A DNA stretch of 64,000 nt from positions 62,502-126,501 of the forward strand of contig NZ_FOMN01000001.1 of the NCBI RefSeq assembly GCF_900112665.1, read 5' to 3'. Positions 36,866 to 47,419 of the stretch are shown piece after piece (position 1 is the first letter of the stretch; the number at the start of each line of letters is the position of its first letter). The position numbers and the translations under genes were made by a program. This stretch comes from Lactobacillus bombicola (GTDB lineage: Bacteria > Bacillota > Bacilli > Lactobacillales > Lactobacillaceae). A model generated the notes under the pieces. That model searched no databases and was not told the origin of the DNA. It saw nothing but the letters and a program-made list of their open reading frames with translations.

Positions 36866-36939
36866 AAATGATGATTTAAATAATCATTTATTCCTTATTC
36901 TTTTTTGAAGGATAAGTTAAGAATCTCTAGATGGAGATT
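36866..36939 (+). promoter_or_regulatory. Structured hup leader with three consecutive hairpins
   Basis: AAATGAT/ATCATTT (36866-36889), TCCTT/AAGGA (36892-36912) and AATCTC/GAGATT (36922-36939) are three adjacent inverted repeats ahead of a strong GGGAGGTGA. None has a terminator T-run. A post-transcriptional role for HU supply is inference. Confidence 0.4.
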
Positions 36940-36962
36940 TTATTTTGGGAGGTGAATTCCAG

Positions 36963-37238
36963 ATGGCAAATAAAGCTGATATAGTTAATGAGGTAGCATC
37001 AAAAACCGATTTAACTAAAAAGCAAATTGCTGCAGCTATTGATGCAATTTTTAGCTCAATTCAAGATGATCTTGCTAAAAATGAAAAAGTTCAATTAATT
37101 GGTTTTGGTACTTTTGAAGTGCGTCAACGTGCAGCTCGTAAAGGTCGTAATCCACAAACTGGTGATGAAATCGAGATACCAGCAAGTGTTGTTCCTGCTT
37201 TTAGACCAGGTAAAGCTCTTAAAGAGGCAGTTAAATAG
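36963..37238 (+). CDS. hup: Nucleoid protein HU
   Basis: A 91-residue DNA-binding protein that bends and compacts DNA as a dimer. It starts [21 protein letters not shown] and carries the HU signature [21 protein letters not shown] and the beta-arm. The ATG at 36963 follows GGGAGGTGA; six upstream codons of the open frame are not used. It is monocistronic with a long leader and a strong terminator. Confidence 0.97.
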   Translation: MANKADIVNEVASKTDLTKKQIAAAIDAIFSSIQDDLAKNEKVQLIGFGTFEVRQRAARKGRNPQTGDEIEIPASVVPAFRPGKALKEAVK

Positions 37239-37247
37239 TTTGTAATA

Positions 37248-37281
37248 AAAAGATGATGGTATTTTGGCCATCATTTTTTTT
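37248..37281 (+). terminator. hup terminator
   Basis: GATGATGG pairs with CCATCATT around an eight-base loop, followed by a T-run. Confidence 0.85.
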
Positions 37282-37349
37282 ACTTAAAAAAATTTATAAA
37301 AGAGCTATAATAGACACCTGGATGTAATCTGATTAAGTGGAGGAATAAT

Positions 37350-38600
37350 ATGAGCTATTCAGAACAATTACTTGATTCAATTGAAGAACAAGATTTTTCT
37401 CAAGCAAATATTTTATTAAAGAAAGCATTAGATAGCGACCAACCAGAAATTTTAGCATCATTAGCTGAAAGTTTAACTAATATTGGTTTTACTGATTTAG
37501 CTAAACAAGTCTATCGTAGTCTTATCGCTCAATTTCCCAAGGAAGATATTTTTAAAATTTATTTAGCTGAAATTTTATTAAATGATGGCAAAGATGACGA
37601 TGGCTTATCTTTACTTTACAATATTTCTAATGCATCACCAGCTTATCTTGATAGTCTTTTAGTACAAGCAGATTATTATCAGACCAATGGCTTTTTAGAA
37701 ACAGCTTATAGTAAATTGACGGAGGCATCTCAGCTTGCTCCCAATGAAGATGTTATAAAATTTGGCTTAGCTGAGATAGATTATCTTAGTGGTCGATATG
37801 AGAATGCACTTGAGTTATATAAGGATTTATTAAAGCGACAAGAAAGTTTTGGTGAAATTAGTTTAAATGACCGACTTTTTCAAACTTTAGCAAAATTAGG
37901 TCGTTATGAAGAGGCTAGCCAAGTGATTAAAAGTAATAATAGTTCGTTATTAGACATTGATAGCAAATATCAAGCCGGATTAGTGTTATTAACAGTCAAT
38001 GAAGATGATTTGGCAATTAAGTATTTGAATGAAGTTATTGAACAGAGTCCAGACTATGCTAATGCTTATCGCTTGTTAGTTACTGCTTATAAACATAAGA
38101 ATGATAATGAGCAAATTTTATATATGGCCCAAACTGGTATTGAATACAACGAATTTGATCCTGTCTTGTATGTAGAAGGCGCCTTAGCGGCGGTTAAGCT
38201 TAACAATAATAAAACGGCTGAGGAATTGCTTAAAAAGGGCTTGAAGAATATTCCTGAAAGTGAAGATTTACGCTTGCAGTTATCTAACTTATACCTTCGT
38301 GAAGGCAAGGATACAGAAAATCTGCAATTGTTCAAAAATGTTGCTGAAGATGAAATTGAGCTGCGAGCACATTGGAATATGGCTATGTCATATCAAAATT
38401 TAGAACAAGCCGATAAGGCTAAAAGTGAGTATCTATTGGTTTATCCAGAATTCAAAGATAACGCTGCCTTTTTAAAACAGATGATTCGCTTTTTTAAAAC
38501 TCAGGCTCACTCAACTGATATTGTGAAGCAACTACTACAAAGATATTTAAAATTAGAACCTGAAGATTTTGAAATGCAAGAAATGTATGCTGATTTATAA
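37350..38600 (+). CDS. Tetratricopeptide-repeat protein (YpiA-like)
   Basis: A 416-residue soluble all-helical protein with about ten TPR-like units, for example ALELYKDLL and AIKYLNEVIEQSPDYANAY. No catalytic motif is visible; it is probably a protein-interaction scaffold. A TPR protein after hup is conserved in lactobacilli, and YpiA is the Bacillus counterpart by position and type. The start follows GGAGGAA. A strong bidirectional terminator follows. Confidence 0.85.
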   Translation: MSYSEQLLDSIEEQDFSQANILLKKALDSDQPEILASLAESLTNIGFTDLAKQVYRSLIAQFPKEDIFKIYLAEILLNDGKDDDGLSLLYNISNASPAYLDSLLVQADYYQTNGFLETAYSKLTEASQLAPNEDVIKFGLAEIDYLSGRYENALELYKDLLKRQESFGEISLNDRLFQTLAKLGRYEEASQVIKSNNSSLLDIDSKYQAGLVLLTVNEDDLAIKYLNEVIEQSPDYANAYRLLVTAYKHKNDNEQILYMAQTGIEYNEFDPVLYVEGALAAVKLNNNKTAEELLKKGLKNIPESEDLRLQLSNLYLREGKDTENLQLFKNVAEDEIELRAHWNMAMSYQNLEQADKAKSEYLLVYPEFKDNAAFLKQMIRFFKTQAHSTDIVKQLLQRYLKLEPEDFEMQEMYADL

Positions 38601-38606
38601 TTAAAC

Positions 38607-38637
38607 AAAAAACTGTTGGAATTTCCAACAGTTTTTT
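38607..38637. terminator. Bidirectional terminator between the TPR and YitT-like genes
   Basis: AAAAAACTGTTGG pairs perfectly with CCAACAGTTTTTT around a five-base loop. Confidence 0.9.
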
Positions 38638-38646
38638 AATTAAAGA

Positions 38647-39534
38647 CTATTTTCGGATAAGAAAGTGCCGTTGCTTTTGCTTATAGGTGAAGCCTTCACC
38701 AACAGCTTCATGAACTTTGATTACGCTAACGAATGCCTTAGGATCTTCTGCAGCTATTAAATCTTTAATAGCAGGCAATTCTCTTGGCGACACAACTAAA
38801 TAAATGACGGGACGCTTATGCTTACTATAGCCTCCTTGTGCTTCTAAATAAGTAAAGCCGCGGTCCAATTTCAAGTCAATCATTTTAGCAATTTCTTGAT
38901 ATTTATTGGAAATAATTAATAGACCTCTAGCTGATGTTGTTCCCTGCTGAACGGCATCCATTACCCGAGATAAAATAAAAGAAGCAACCAAAGTATACAT
39001 AATATGTTTAATATCCAAATATGAAAGCGAGGCCAAGAGTACTAGTGCATCACAGATTAACAAAACCTTACCAGAAGAAATACCATAATTCATTTGTAAA
39101 ATACGGGCAATAATATCTGCGCCGCCAGAAGTACCGTTGTAGCGAAAAACTAGTCCTAGTCCAATTCCTGACAAAGTCCCAGCCATTATTGAGGATAAGA
39201 AGAGGTCGTGTTCTAGATTTAATTGCGATATAATAGGTACCAAGCGCCAAAACCATAAAAAGAAGGATAACCAAAGTGTCCCCCAAATTGTATAGGCTAA
39301 AAGACGCTTTCCCATGTAACGATAACCTAGAATAATTAAGGGAATATTTAATAAAAGGGATGATAGTCCCATATTAATTCCCCAAAAATGACGTAAAAGT
39401 AGTGAGATACCACTTATACCACCGTCAGTTAAATTATTTGGAGCTGAGATCATATCTAGACTAATACCATAAATAGCGCAGCCTAGCATAATCATTAACA
39501 ATTCTAAAAGATTGTGTTTATTAAACTTTGACAT
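38647..39534 (-). CDS. YitT-family membrane protein (DUF2179 domain)
   Basis: A 295-residue protein with five to six transmembrane helices in the first 200 residues (GISLDMISAPNNLTDGGISG loop, GTSGGADIIARIL) and a soluble C-terminal DUF2179 domain (about 215-285). The family is widespread in Firmicutes and of unknown function, with transport suggested. The start follows GAAAGA at a normal distance. It runs divergently from cca. Confidence 0.88.
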   Translation of the reverse strand: MSKFNKHNLLELLMIMLGCAIYGISLDMISAPNNLTDGGISGISLLLRHFWGINMGLSSLLLNIPLIILGYRYMGKRLLAYTIWGTLWLSFFLWFWRLVPIISQLNLEHDLFLSSIMAGTLSGIGLGLVFRYNGTSGGADIIARILQMNYGISSGKVLLICDALVLLASLSYLDIKHIMYTLVASFILSRVMDAVQQGTTSARGLLIISNKYQEIAKMIDLKLDRGFTYLEAQGGYSKHKRPVIYLVVSPRELPAIKDLIAAEDPKAFVSVIKVHEAVGEGFTYKQKQRHFLIRK

Positions 39535-39636
39535 AATATAAATCTTTCTTTTAATTTCTTAAATATAGCCCCTTAAACATACCAGAAATAAAGTCTTTTG
39601 AAAATAAAAATACTAAGTTAAATGAGTTGATTAAGA

Positions 39637-40830
39637 ATGAAAATAGATAAATTACCTTCAATTTTTTTATCGGCACTACCAGTGCTGGAAATATTAGAAC
39701 AAGCTGGATATGAAGCGTATTTTGTTGGAGGATCAATTCGTGATTTGTTGCTAAAGCGGCCAATACATGATATTGATATCGCAACAAGTGCTTATCCTGA
39801 AGAGGTTAAGAAGCTTTTTCCTAAAACAATTGATACCGGAATTAAACATGGTACAGTAACAGTTTTACATCATGGGGAAAGTTATGAGATAACAACCTTT
39901 AGGACTGAATCAGGCTATCAAGATTTTCGTCGCCCTGATAAAGTGACGTTTGTACGTAGTTTAGCTGAGGACCTTAAACGACGCGATTTTACTATAAATG
40001 CTCTGGCAATGAATACTAGTGGAGATATCATTGATTTATTTGATGGATTAAGTGATTTACATAAGCATTTAATCAAAGCAGTTGGCAATCCGTTAGAACG
40101 ATTTCATGAAGATGCTTTAAGAATGATGCGTGCGGTCCGATTTATGAGTCAACTAGGTTTCAAATTAGAAAAACAAACAGCAACTGCACTAAAAGAGTTG
40201 CATCCGTTGCTAGCCAAAATTTCAGTTGAACGGATTCGAGATGAATTTGTAAAAATGGGATTAGGGAATGATTCTAGAAGAGCTTTTGCAGTATTTTTGA
40301 ATACCCATCTTAGTGAAGAAGTTCCAAATTTTGCTGGTAAAAAAAACCTGCTAGCGATCTATCCCAATTTAAAGTTTAATCCGGACTTAGAAACGAGTCT
40401 CTGGAGTGTGATAGCTATTTTACTTAAGATTCCTAACCGCCAAATAGCGAGCTTTATGCGTAGTTGGAAAAATTCTAATTTAATGACTAATAAGGTAGAA
40501 AAAATTATTACCTTATTTGATGTGATTTCTGCTCATGTGCCAACAGATTTTGAATTATTTGAGGCTGGTGAGGGAACTTTAATGAATACAATTGATGTTG
40601 CACGTATTTTAGGACAACCAATTAGTTCAGAAATCCTGGTTAACCGATATCGGGCTTTACCAATAAAAAAAGCCGCTGATTTAGCGGTTGATGGTCGTTT
40701 TTTGATTAACTTGGGAATTAAACCGGGGCCGGAGTTAGGCAATTTATTGCTAACAATCAAAAAAGCAGTTGTTGCAGGTGAATTAGAAAATAGCCCAGAA
40801 GCAATTGCGGCCTTTTTAAACGTAGAATAA
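39637..40830 (+). CDS. cca: CCA-adding tRNA nucleotidyltransferase
   Basis: A 397-residue class II enzyme that adds or repairs the 3' CCA of tRNA. The head carries GGSIRD and the catalytic DIDIATSA (about 43-52), the template motif [11 protein letters not shown] follows (about 112-122), and body and tail helices complete it. Length fits the Gram-positive form without an HD domain. No strong Shine-Dalgarno is seen before ATG 39637. The stop lies inside the convergent gene at 40816-41481 (15-base tail overlap). Confidence 0.95.
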   Translation: MKIDKLPSIFLSALPVLEILEQAGYEAYFVGGSIRDLLLKRPIHDIDIATSAYPEEVKKLFPKTIDTGIKHGTVTVLHHGESYEITTFRTESGYQDFRRPDKVTFVRSLAEDLKRRDFTINALAMNTSGDIIDLFDGLSDLHKHLIKAVGNPLERFHEDALRMMRAVRFMSQLGFKLEKQTATALKELHPLLAKISVERIRDEFVKMGLGNDSRRAFAVFLNTHLSEEVPNFAGKKNLLAIYPNLKFNPDLETSLWSVIAILLKIPNRQIASFMRSWKNSNLMTNKVEKIITLFDVISAHVPTDFELFEAGEGTLMNTIDVARILGQPISSEILVNRYRALPIKKAADLAVDGRFLINLGIKPGPELGNLLLTIKKAVVAGELENSPEAIAAFLNVE

Positions 40831-41481
40831 AACTGAAAAATACATTAAAGCAGATGCTAAAATAACAAAAAGGTGCCAAATAACGTGTATATAAGGAATG
40901 CGTCTCATGGTATAAAAAAATGCTCCGACAGTATATGCTACTCCTCCACTAGCTAGTAACCAAAATCCAGTTGGGCTCAGACGAACATATAGCTGTTGGG
41001 CGACTAAAATTACTAACCAGCCCATACCAACATATATTATGGTATCTAAAATACGATGTTTGCCCCGATTGAAAATGTAGTAAAGTATGCCCAGAATTGC
41101 TAATAGCCAAACTAAACTAAACAAGAACCAACCCCATCTGCCACCAATGGCTACTAATGAATAAGGCGTATAGGTACCAGCAATTAAAAGAAAAATTGAG
41201 GAATGATCAAAAATTTGAAATATATTTCGTGCTTTCGTAAATATTAAACTATGAAAAAGGGTTGAAAAAAGGTACAGTAATAATAAGCAAATTCCATAAA
41301 CACTGAAGGTAATAATTCTTACTGTACTATGGGTTGAAATAGCCTTAATAATTAATAAAATTAATCCAGCTATAGCGAGACAAAAGCCGATGCCATGTGT
41401 AATAGCACTCAGCGTATTGTCAATAATATAGTATCTTTTTGTTCTTTTTTGCGGCTCCTGCCAAAATTCTTTTAATTTCAT
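40816..41481 (-). CDS. Hemolysin III family membrane protein (PAQR)
   Basis: A 221-residue protein with seven hydrophobic segments and the conserved PAQR His and Ser residues: [24 protein letters not shown] and the terminal HVIWHLFVI. Despite its name, the family's biochemical role in lactobacilli is not established; metal-dependent hydrolase or lipid-homeostasis roles are proposed. It overlaps the 3' end of cca by 15 bases on the opposite strand, with no room for a terminator between them. Confidence 0.88.
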   Translation of the reverse strand: MKLKEFWQEPQKRTKRYYIIDNTLSAITHGIGFCLAIAGLILLIIKAISTHSTVRIITFSVYGICLLLLYLFSTLFHSLIFTKARNIFQIFDHSSIFLLIAGTYTPYSLVAIGGRWGWFLFSLVWLLAILGILYYIFNRGKHRILDTIIYVGMGWLVILVAQQLYVRLSPTGFWLLASGGVAYTVGAFFYTMRRIPYIHVIWHLFVILASALMYFSVLFYV

Positions 41482-41523
41482 AATGAATCAAGCCACTCAC
41501 TTTCTTCTTTTTGTTTATTTTTT

Positions 41524-41574
41524 TGATATAATACAAATAATTGATATTAATATTCTATCATAAAAATGTGATAG
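41524..41574 (+). promoter_or_regulatory. degV-like gene promoter and leader hairpin
   Basis: TGA-TATAAT at 41524-41532 is a perfect extended -10. The leader then carries CTATCA (41555-41560) and TGATAG (41569-41574), a six-pair hairpin with an eight-base loop. Confidence 0.55.
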
Positions 41575-41600
41575 CAATTCAGAATTGAGGGCGAGTAAAG

Positions 41601-42461
41601 TTGTCAGAAATTAAAATTTTGACAGATTCTTCGGCACAATTGACGCCAGAAGAAATAGAAAAATATAATATTACAGTCGTACCGTTATCGGTAACCGTTG
41701 GAGGTAAAACCTATTTAGATGGGGTAGAAATCACTAGACAACAATTTGTTGATGAAATGGTTATTGCAAAAGAATTACCCAAAACAAGTCAACCACCAAT
41801 CGGGACTATCATAAAAGCAATTAATGATTTGACAGCAGATGGTAGTGAAGTCATCGGTATATTTTTAGCCAAAGCATTAAGTGGTACGATTGATGCAGCA
41901 AGGCAAGCAGCCAATATGGCTGATAAGCCTGATGCTGTTCATATTGTAGATTCAGAATTAACAGATCGAGCTGAGGGACTACAAGTTTTAGCTGCTGCAC
42001 GTGATGTTGCATCTAACAAAACAGTTAACCAAATTTTAGAGCATATTGAAAACATTAAAAAAACGCAGCGTTTGCGGATGATGATTGTGAACCTAGAAAA
42101 TGTTATTAAAGGTGGACGTTTAGGTCCTATCTCTGGGAAGATTGCTAATTTACTTAATATTAGAATTGAATTACAGATGCCAGGTGGAGAATTAAAAATT
42201 GCTAAAAAGGGCCGTGGCAAAAAGTTTTCGCTTGCCTTTGATCAACGCGTTTTAGCTGATATAGCGGCTAACAAAGATAGTATTAAGGAAGTGGGCATTT
42301 CTTATGTTTCAACTGGTGGAGTACCAGAAAAATTACTTGATTTGGCTCAAAAAATAAAAGATATTAATTCAAATATTAATGTATTGGTACGTGAAACTAG
42401 TCCTATTATTGCCACCCATGCTGGTATGGATGCGTATGCCATTTTATATTATACGGAGTAA
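41601..42461 (+). CDS. DegV-family fatty-acid-binding protein
   Basis: A 286-residue protein with the DegV pattern: TDSSAQLTPE near the start, the lipid-carboxylate motif KTSQPPIG (about 60-67) and FLAKALSGTIDAARQA. Family members bind a fatty acid, and some act as FakB, presenting it to the FakA kinase for phospholipid synthesis. FakA is not in this window. Translation starts at TTG 41601 after GAGGGCGAG. A small yozE-like gene follows after six bases. Confidence 0.88.
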   Translation: MSEIKILTDSSAQLTPEEIEKYNITVVPLSVTVGGKTYLDGVEITRQQFVDEMVIAKELPKTSQPPIGTIIKAINDLTADGSEVIGIFLAKALSGTIDAARQAANMADKPDAVHIVDSELTDRAEGLQVLAAARDVASNKTVNQILEHIENIKKTQRLRMMIVNLENVIKGGRLGPISGKIANLLNIRIELQMPGGELKIAKKGRGKKFSLAFDQRVLADIAANKDSIKEVGISYVSTGGVPEKLLDLAQKIKDINSNINVLVRETSPIIATHAGMDAYAILYYTE

Positions 42462-42467
42462 AACATA

Positions 42468-42698
42468 TTGTCATATCGAGAGAGCTTTTATCGTTATTTA
42501 ATGACCCAGTGTAGTGCAGATGCAAAAGATGATGTAGCACAATTTGCAAATAATGCTCAAAATGATCAAACTTTTCCTAAGCAAGAGCAAAGTTATGAAG
42601 AATTGTCTAATTATTTGGAATTAAATGCAGGTTATTTACCAAATATGAGTATTTTTGATGAAGCATATCAAATGTACCGCGAAAAGATGTCATATTAA
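42468..42698 (+). CDS. YozE-like SAM-fold small protein
   Basis: A 76-residue acidic helical protein with the YozE family pattern: SFYRYLMTQ at the start, then [19 protein letters not shown] and [11 protein letters not shown]. The function is unknown. It uses a TTG start at 42468 after CGGAG and lies six bases after the degV-like gene, probably in one operon with it. Confidence 0.85.
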   Translation: MSYRESFYRYLMTQCSADAKDDVAQFANNAQNDQTFPKQEQSYEELSNYLELNAGYLPNMSIFDEAYQMYREKMSY

Positions 42699-42746
42699 TT
42701 ATATATGGTCACATAGACCTTTTAGTGTAAAGAAGGCAAGATAGTA

Positions 42747-43586
42747 ATGGCTAAAATTCAGTGGTATCCAGGTCATATGAATAAAGCTCGTAATCAACTT
42801 GAAGATAAGATGAGCTTAATTGATGTATTAGTTGAAGTATTGGATGCACGAATTCCACAATCATCAAGAAATCCAATGATTGAAGACTTAGTTGGTGATA
42901 AACCGCATTTAATTATTTTAAATAAAGCAGATTTAGCAGATCCTACAATGACCAAGCTTTGGCAAAAAAAATTAACTGGCAAAGGTAAATTTGTTATGGC
43001 AATGGACTCCTTGCATAGTAATAATATGCAAGTTTTAGTTCGTATGATTAAAAATGCCGCCAATGAAAAAATTAAACAGCGTGAAGCCAAAGGAGCTACT
43101 AATCCTATAATTAGAATTGCCGTAGCTGGTGTACCTAATTGCGGGAAATCGACAATTATTAATCGTTTAGTTGGACGTAATGTGGCAGTAGTTGGTAATA
43201 AGCCAGGCGTTACTAAGGGACAAACTTGGCTAAAAACGCAGTCTAATATTCAAATACTTGATACGCCAGGAATTTTGTGGCCTAAATTTGAAGATCAAGA
43301 TGTTGGTTATAAGTTAGCTGCGTTTGGAGCAATTAAAGATACAATTTTTAGTGCAGATGATGTTGCTTTATTTTTGCTTGCAAGTTTGCGCAAAAATTAT
43401 TTAGCTGATTTGGTGAGATTTACTCGTTCGACCAAAGATCGAGTAGAGAAGATTAATAATACTGATTTGTTATTAGCACTTACTGAAGAATATGGCATGC
43501 GCGATGACTATGACCGTTTCTCTTTGTATTTACTACAACGGCTTCGTAAAGGTAAGGTGGGAAGGATTACGCTTGATCGTCTATGA
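42747..43586 (+). CDS. rbgA: Ribosome biogenesis GTPase RbgA (YlqF)
   Basis: A 279-residue circularly permuted GTPase needed for late 50S assembly. G4 (LNKADL) precedes G1 (GVPNCGKST) and G3 (DTPG), the mark of the permuted family; the N-terminal [11 protein letters not shown] is diagnostic. A C-terminal RNA-binding helical region follows. It overlaps rnhB by four bases (ATGA), the usual Firmicutes pairing. Confidence 0.95.
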   Translation: MAKIQWYPGHMNKARNQLEDKMSLIDVLVEVLDARIPQSSRNPMIEDLVGDKPHLIILNKADLADPTMTKLWQKKLTGKGKFVMAMDSLHSNNMQVLVRMIKNAANEKIKQREAKGATNPIIRIAVAGVPNCGKSTIINRLVGRNVAVVGNKPGVTKGQTWLKTQSNIQILDTPGILWPKFEDQDVGYKLAAFGAIKDTIFSADDVALFLLASLRKNYLADLVRFTRSTKDRVEKINNTDLLLALTEEYGMRDDYDRFSLYLLQRLRKGKVGRITLDRL

Positions 43587-44338
43587 AGATTACTGAAATA
43601 AAACAGTTATTAACTGAAGATAATGTTAGTGAGTCAGATTTAGCAATGTTTTCGTTAGATTCAAGAGTTGGCGTCCAAAAATTATTAGCAAGCTATTATA
43701 AACGTAAAGCAAAGTTTGCCGAAAAAAAACTTGCCTTTAATAATCGTTTTTTTTATGAAAAAAAATATTGGTCGAAAAAAAAGATTGTAGCTGGAGTAGA
43801 TGAAGTAGGGCGGGGACCGCTTGCTGGTCCGGTAGTTACTGCGGCAGTTATTTTAGACGATAGTTTTGATCTTATTGAAGTCAATGATTCTAAAAAATTA
43901 AGTGGAACTAAACGTTTAGAGCTCTATCCATTAATTTTACAAAAGGCAGTCAGTGTAGCTATAGGAATAAAGAGTGCCCAAGTAATCGATCAAATTAACA
44001 TTTATGAGGCTGATCGTTTAGCAATGGCTGATGCGGTAAAAGGATTGGACTTAAAACCAGATGCATTATTAGTTGATGCGATGAATGTGCCAATTAACTT
44101 GCCGCAAGAGCGCTTGATTAGAGGGGATGCTAAATCTAATTCGATTGCAGCAGCTTCGATTATTGCGAAAGTTTTTCGTGATCAGTTAATGGAAGATTAT
44201 CATGATATTTATCCCGAATATCATTTTAATTGTAATGCGGGTTATGGCACTAAGGACCATATTGCAGCATTACAAAAATATGGTCCGACGCCGATTCACC
44301 GTAAAACTTTTGCTCCAGTAAGTGATTTTTATAAGTAA
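43583..44338 (+). CDS. rnhB: Ribonuclease HII
   Basis: A 251-residue nuclease that removes RNA from RNA-DNA hybrids and single ribonucleotides from DNA. Catalytic residues are visible in [16 protein letters not shown] (Asp-Glu, about 71-72), NDSKKLS and VDAMN. An N-terminal extension of about 65 residues is typical of Firmicutes RnhB. It is coupled to rbgA by an ATGA overlap. A hairpin then separates it from dprA. Confidence 0.96.
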   Translation: MKITEIKQLLTEDNVSESDLAMFSLDSRVGVQKLLASYYKRKAKFAEKKLAFNNRFFYEKKYWSKKKIVAGVDEVGRGPLAGPVVTAAVILDDSFDLIEVNDSKKLSGTKRLELYPLILQKAVSVAIGIKSAQVIDQINIYEADRLAMADAVKGLDLKPDALLVDAMNVPINLPQERLIRGDAKSNSIAAASIIAKVFRDQLMEDYHDIYPEYHFNCNAGYGTKDHIAALQKYGPTPIHRKTFAPVSDFYK

Positions 44339-44341
44339 AAT

Positions 44342-44390
44342 AAAAAATCTGCCTCCTTTTCTGCGTATTATACAAATGGGAGGATTTTTT
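44342..44390 (+). promoter_or_regulatory. Hairpin that can mask the dprA Shine-Dalgarno
   Basis: AAAAAAT (44342-44348) and CCTCC (44352-44356) pair with GGAGG (44379-44383) and ATTTTTT (44384-44390), with a three-base bulge and a 22-base loop. The paired GGAGG is the dprA ribosome site, and the stem ends in T6 like a terminator. It may therefore end rnhB transcription or restrain dprA translation. Confidence 0.65.
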
Positions 44391-45227
44391 ATGAAAATAA
44401 CAGATTTTCTTTTACGTCTAAAACTACAAAAAAATATTGGTTATGTTAAAATGTTACGAATTGCTAGTCAAATCACTAGCAATGATATCAGTATTCAGAC
44501 TATTAAGAATATGAATTTGCCTGATAATTTAACTCAGTCATGCTTAGCTGCGTATAATGATACAGGGATAGAAAAAATTATTATTCGTATTAAGAAACAG
44601 TGTTACCCCATTAGTTTTTTTGATAATGAATATCCAGACGCCTTGCGTCAAATTTATCGGCCACCTTTAGTTTTATTTACTCAAGGAGATTTGAGTTTAT
44701 TAAAAAATAAAATAGTAACAATTGTTGGCGCTAGGCAGGCTACTAATTATAGTCAAGTAGTGTTGGATAAGTTGGTACCTAATTTAATCAAAAATAAGAT
44801 AGTAATTGCCAGTGGTCTAGCCAAAGGGGTAGACGTCATGGCGCACAAAGCAACCTTAAAAAATAAAGGTAAGACTATTGCTGTAGTAGGGAATGGACTT
44901 AATCATTTTTATCCCATGAGTAATTATCAGGTTCAAGAGCAAATTGCTAAATCTGGTCTAATTTTAAGTGAGTACCTACCTGATACTCCACCCAGACCCT
45001 TTCGATTTCCAGAGCGTAATCGTATTTTAGCTGGCATTGCACAAAGTGTGATTGTAACTGAAGCTAAGGAAAAGTCTGGCTCATTGATAACAGCTAACTT
45101 AGCTTTACAAGAAAATCGTGATATATTTGCCATCCCGGGGCCAATTACTAGTCTCCTTTCTGCAGGACCTAACAAGTTAATTGCAGCTGGGGCTTGTCCA
45201 ATTACGGATTTTGAATTTCAACTTTAA
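44391..45227 (+). CDS. dprA: DNA-processing protein DprA (Smf)
   Basis: A 278-residue Rossmann-like protein that loads RecA on incoming single-stranded DNA in transformation. It shows VGARQATNYS, ASGLAKGVDVMAHKATL, GNGLNHFYP, FPERNRILAGI and EAKEKSGSLITANLALQENRDIFAIPG split across the core. The ATG at 44391 follows GGGAGGA; the open frame back to 44322 runs through a hairpin and is rejected. With comEA and comEC in the same window, it suggests at least a remnant competence pathway. Confidence 0.95.
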   Translation: MKITDFLLRLKLQKNIGYVKMLRIASQITSNDISIQTIKNMNLPDNLTQSCLAAYNDTGIEKIIIRIKKQCYPISFFDNEYPDALRQIYRPPLVLFTQGDLSLLKNKIVTIVGARQATNYSQVVLDKLVPNLIKNKIVIASGLAKGVDVMAHKATLKNKGKTIAVVGNGLNHFYPMSNYQVQEQIAKSGLILSEYLPDTPPRPFRFPERNRILAGIAQSVIVTEAKEKSGSLITANLALQENRDIFAIPGPITSLLSAGPNKLIAAGACPITDFEFQL

Positions 45228-45231
45228 AGAT

Positions 45232-45261
45232 TTGACAATTAGCCAATAAATATTCTATTCT
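45232..45261 (+). promoter_or_regulatory. topA promoter
   Basis: A perfect TTGACA (45232-45237) is followed 18 bases later by TATTCT (45256-45261). Confidence 0.65.
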
Positions 45262-45304
45262 CAGTCTAGTACTAAAATTAAGAAAATTAATGAGGAGGCT
45301 TTTG

Positions 45305-47413
45305 ATGCCTACTAAGTCAAAGCCAAAAAAGCGTAAAAAAACATTAGTAATAGTTGAATCGCCGGCTAAAGCTAAAACAATTGAAAAATATTTAGGACGT
45401 AACTATCGTGTGATTGCTTCTAAGGGACACATTCGTGACCTGCCTAAATCACAAATGGGGATTGATTTTGAAAATCACTACGAGCCTAAATATATTTCAA
45501 TTCGTGGTAAAGGTGACACAATTAAGGAATTGAAAGCAGAAGCCAAAAAAGCTAAAGAAGTATATTTGGCTTCTGACCCCGATCGTGAAGGAGAAGCTAT
45601 TGCTTGGCATGTGGCCCATGCCTTAAATTTGGATGATACAGCTAAAAATAGAGTTACTTTTAATGAGGTTACTAAGGATGCTGTCAAAAACAGTTTCAAG
45701 CATCCACGGGCAATTAATATGGATACAGTTAATGCCCAACAAGCTCGCCGAATTTTAGATCGAATAGTTGGTTATTCTTTATCACCCATTTTATGGGATA
45801 AAGTAAAAAAAGGTTTGAGTGCTGGGCGTGTTCAATCTGTTGCGCTTAAGCTTGTGATTGATCGTGAAAAAGCAATAAATAATTTTAAGCCTGAAGAATA
45901 CTGGACAATTGATGCTGAATTTAAGAAAAAAACTAAAATATTTAAAGCCCAGTTTTGGGGAATTAATGGTAAAAAACAGGACTTACCCAATAATGACGCT
46001 GTCAAAAATGTTTTAGCTAAAATTGATAAAAAGCAAGAATTTAATATTAATAATGTTGTTAAACGTGAACGTCGGCGCCAACCAGCTGCCCCGTTTACAA
46101 CTTCAACAATGCAACAAGAAGCCAATAAGCGATTAAGTTATCGTACTAGAAGAACTATGAGCATTGCCCAGCAGTTATATGAGGGAATTAGCTTAGGTAA
46201 AGAAGGTACGGTCGGCTTAATTACATATATGAGAACAGACTCCAAACGAATATCTCCAATAGCCCAGGCTGAAGCATCTAAATTTTTGAATGAAAAATAT
46301 GGTGCCCAATATGCAGCTAAAGGGGCGCGGCATTTTAAAAATCAAGAAGATGCCCAAGATGCTCATGAAGCAATTCGGCCAACTAGCGTTTATCGTACAC
46401 CGGAGTCACTTAAAGCAGTGTTAACTACTGAGCAATATCGTTTATACAAGTTGATTTGGTCACGCTTTTTAGCCAGTGAAATGACACCAGCTGTTTATGA
46501 CACAGTTAGAGCAGATGCTGAACAAAATGGGGTGATTTTTAGAACTACAGGTTCAAAAATGAAATTTGCTGGCTTTACTAAGGTATATGACAATCAACAA
46601 GAAAAAAGTAGTGAATTACCTGAATTGGAAAATGGTGATATTGTTAAATTAGCAAAATCTGATAATAAGCAGCATTTCACTCTACCACCAGCTCGATATA
46701 CTGAAGCTAGTTTAGTTCATGCTCTAGAAGAAAATGGTGTTGGTCGGCCTTCAACCTATGCTCCGACAATTGATACACTGCAGCGACGTTATTATGTTAA
46801 ATTAGAAGCTAAATCTATTGTACCAACAGAATTGGGTGAAATTGTTGACGATTTAATTGAAAAATTTTTCCCAGACATTGTTAATATTGATTTTACAGCT
46901 CAATTAGAAAATGACTTAGATAGCATTGAAGCGGGCCAGAAGAATTGGGTAAAGGTGGTAGATGAATATTATCATCCCTTTAAAAAGGAACTAGATAAAG
47001 CTGATGCCGACATTAAAAAAGTTCAGATTAAAGATGAACCAGCAGGTTTTAATTGTGATATCTGTGGTGCGCCCATGGTCATTAAAATGGGCCGCTATGG
47101 CAAATTTTATGCTTGTTCGCGCTTTCCAGAATGTCGTAATACGAAAGCAATTGTTAAAAAAATAGGTGTTTTGTGTCCCAAATGTGGTAAGGGGGATGTG
47201 GTTGAAAAGAAATCCAAACGTAACCGTAAATTTTATGGTTGCTCTCGTTACCCAGAATGTGATTTTGTTTCATGGGATAAGCCGATTAGTCGCCAATGCC
47301 CTAATGATGGCCATTTCTTAGTTGAAAAAAGAAGTAAACACAATTTAGTTGTGTTATGCCCTAATGGTGATTACAGCGAAGAACCAAGGGAAGAAGAAAA
47401 AGAAAACCAATAA
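45305..47413 (+). CDS. topA: DNA topoisomerase I
   Basis: A type IA topoisomerase of 702 residues that relaxes negative supercoils. The TOPRIM domain has [16 protein letters not shown] and [13 protein letters not shown]; the catalytic Tyr lies in [14 protein letters not shown]. Three C-terminal zinc-ribbon units follow, the first two with four cysteines (CDIC, CSRFPEC; CPKC, CSRYPEC) and the third degenerate. The ATG at 45305 follows GAGGAGG. It heads the topA-trmFO-xerC-hslVU gene run. Confidence 0.97.
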   Translation: MPTKSKPKKRKKTLVIVESPAKAKTIEKYLGRNYRVIASKGHIRDLPKSQMGIDFENHYEPKYISIRGKGDTIKELKAEAKKAKEVYLASDPDREGEAIAWHVAHALNLDDTAKNRVTFNEVTKDAVKNSFKHPRAINMDTVNAQQARRILDRIVGYSLSPILWDKVKKGLSAGRVQSVALKLVIDREKAINNFKPEEYWTIDAEFKKKTKIFKAQFWGINGKKQDLPNNDAVKNVLAKIDKKQEFNINNVVKRERRRQPAAPFTTSTMQQEANKRLSYRTRRTMSIAQQLYEGISLGKEGTVGLITYMRTDSKRISPIAQAEASKFLNEKYGAQYAAKGARHFKNQEDAQDAHEAIRPTSVYRTPESLKAVLTTEQYRLYKLIWSRFLASEMTPAVYDTVRADAEQNGVIFRTTGSKMKFAGFTKVYDNQQEKSSELPELENGDIVKLAKSDNKQHFTLPPARYTEASLVHALEENGVGRPSTYAPTIDTLQRRYYVKLEAKSIVPTELGEIVDDLIEKFFPDIVNIDFTAQLENDLDSIEAGQKNWVKVVDEYYHPFKKELDKADADIKKVQIKDEPAGFNCDICGAPMVIKMGRYGKFYACSRFPECRNTKAIVKKIGVLCPKCGKGDVVEKKSKRNRKFYGCSRYPECDFVSWDKPISRQCPNDGHFLVEKRSKHNLVVLCPNGDYSEEPREEEKENQ

Positions 47414-47419
47414 AGTTAA

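Noticed and set aside
39551-39787. 78-codon minus-strand frame at the start of cca
   Set aside because: Antisense to the conserved cca N-terminus and without a start signal.
44361-44380. Competence-specific promoter box before dprA
   Set aside because: TGCGTATT resembles the streptococcal com-box TNCGAATA at only six of eight positions and the lactobacillus sigma factor consensus is uncertain, so I do not call it.
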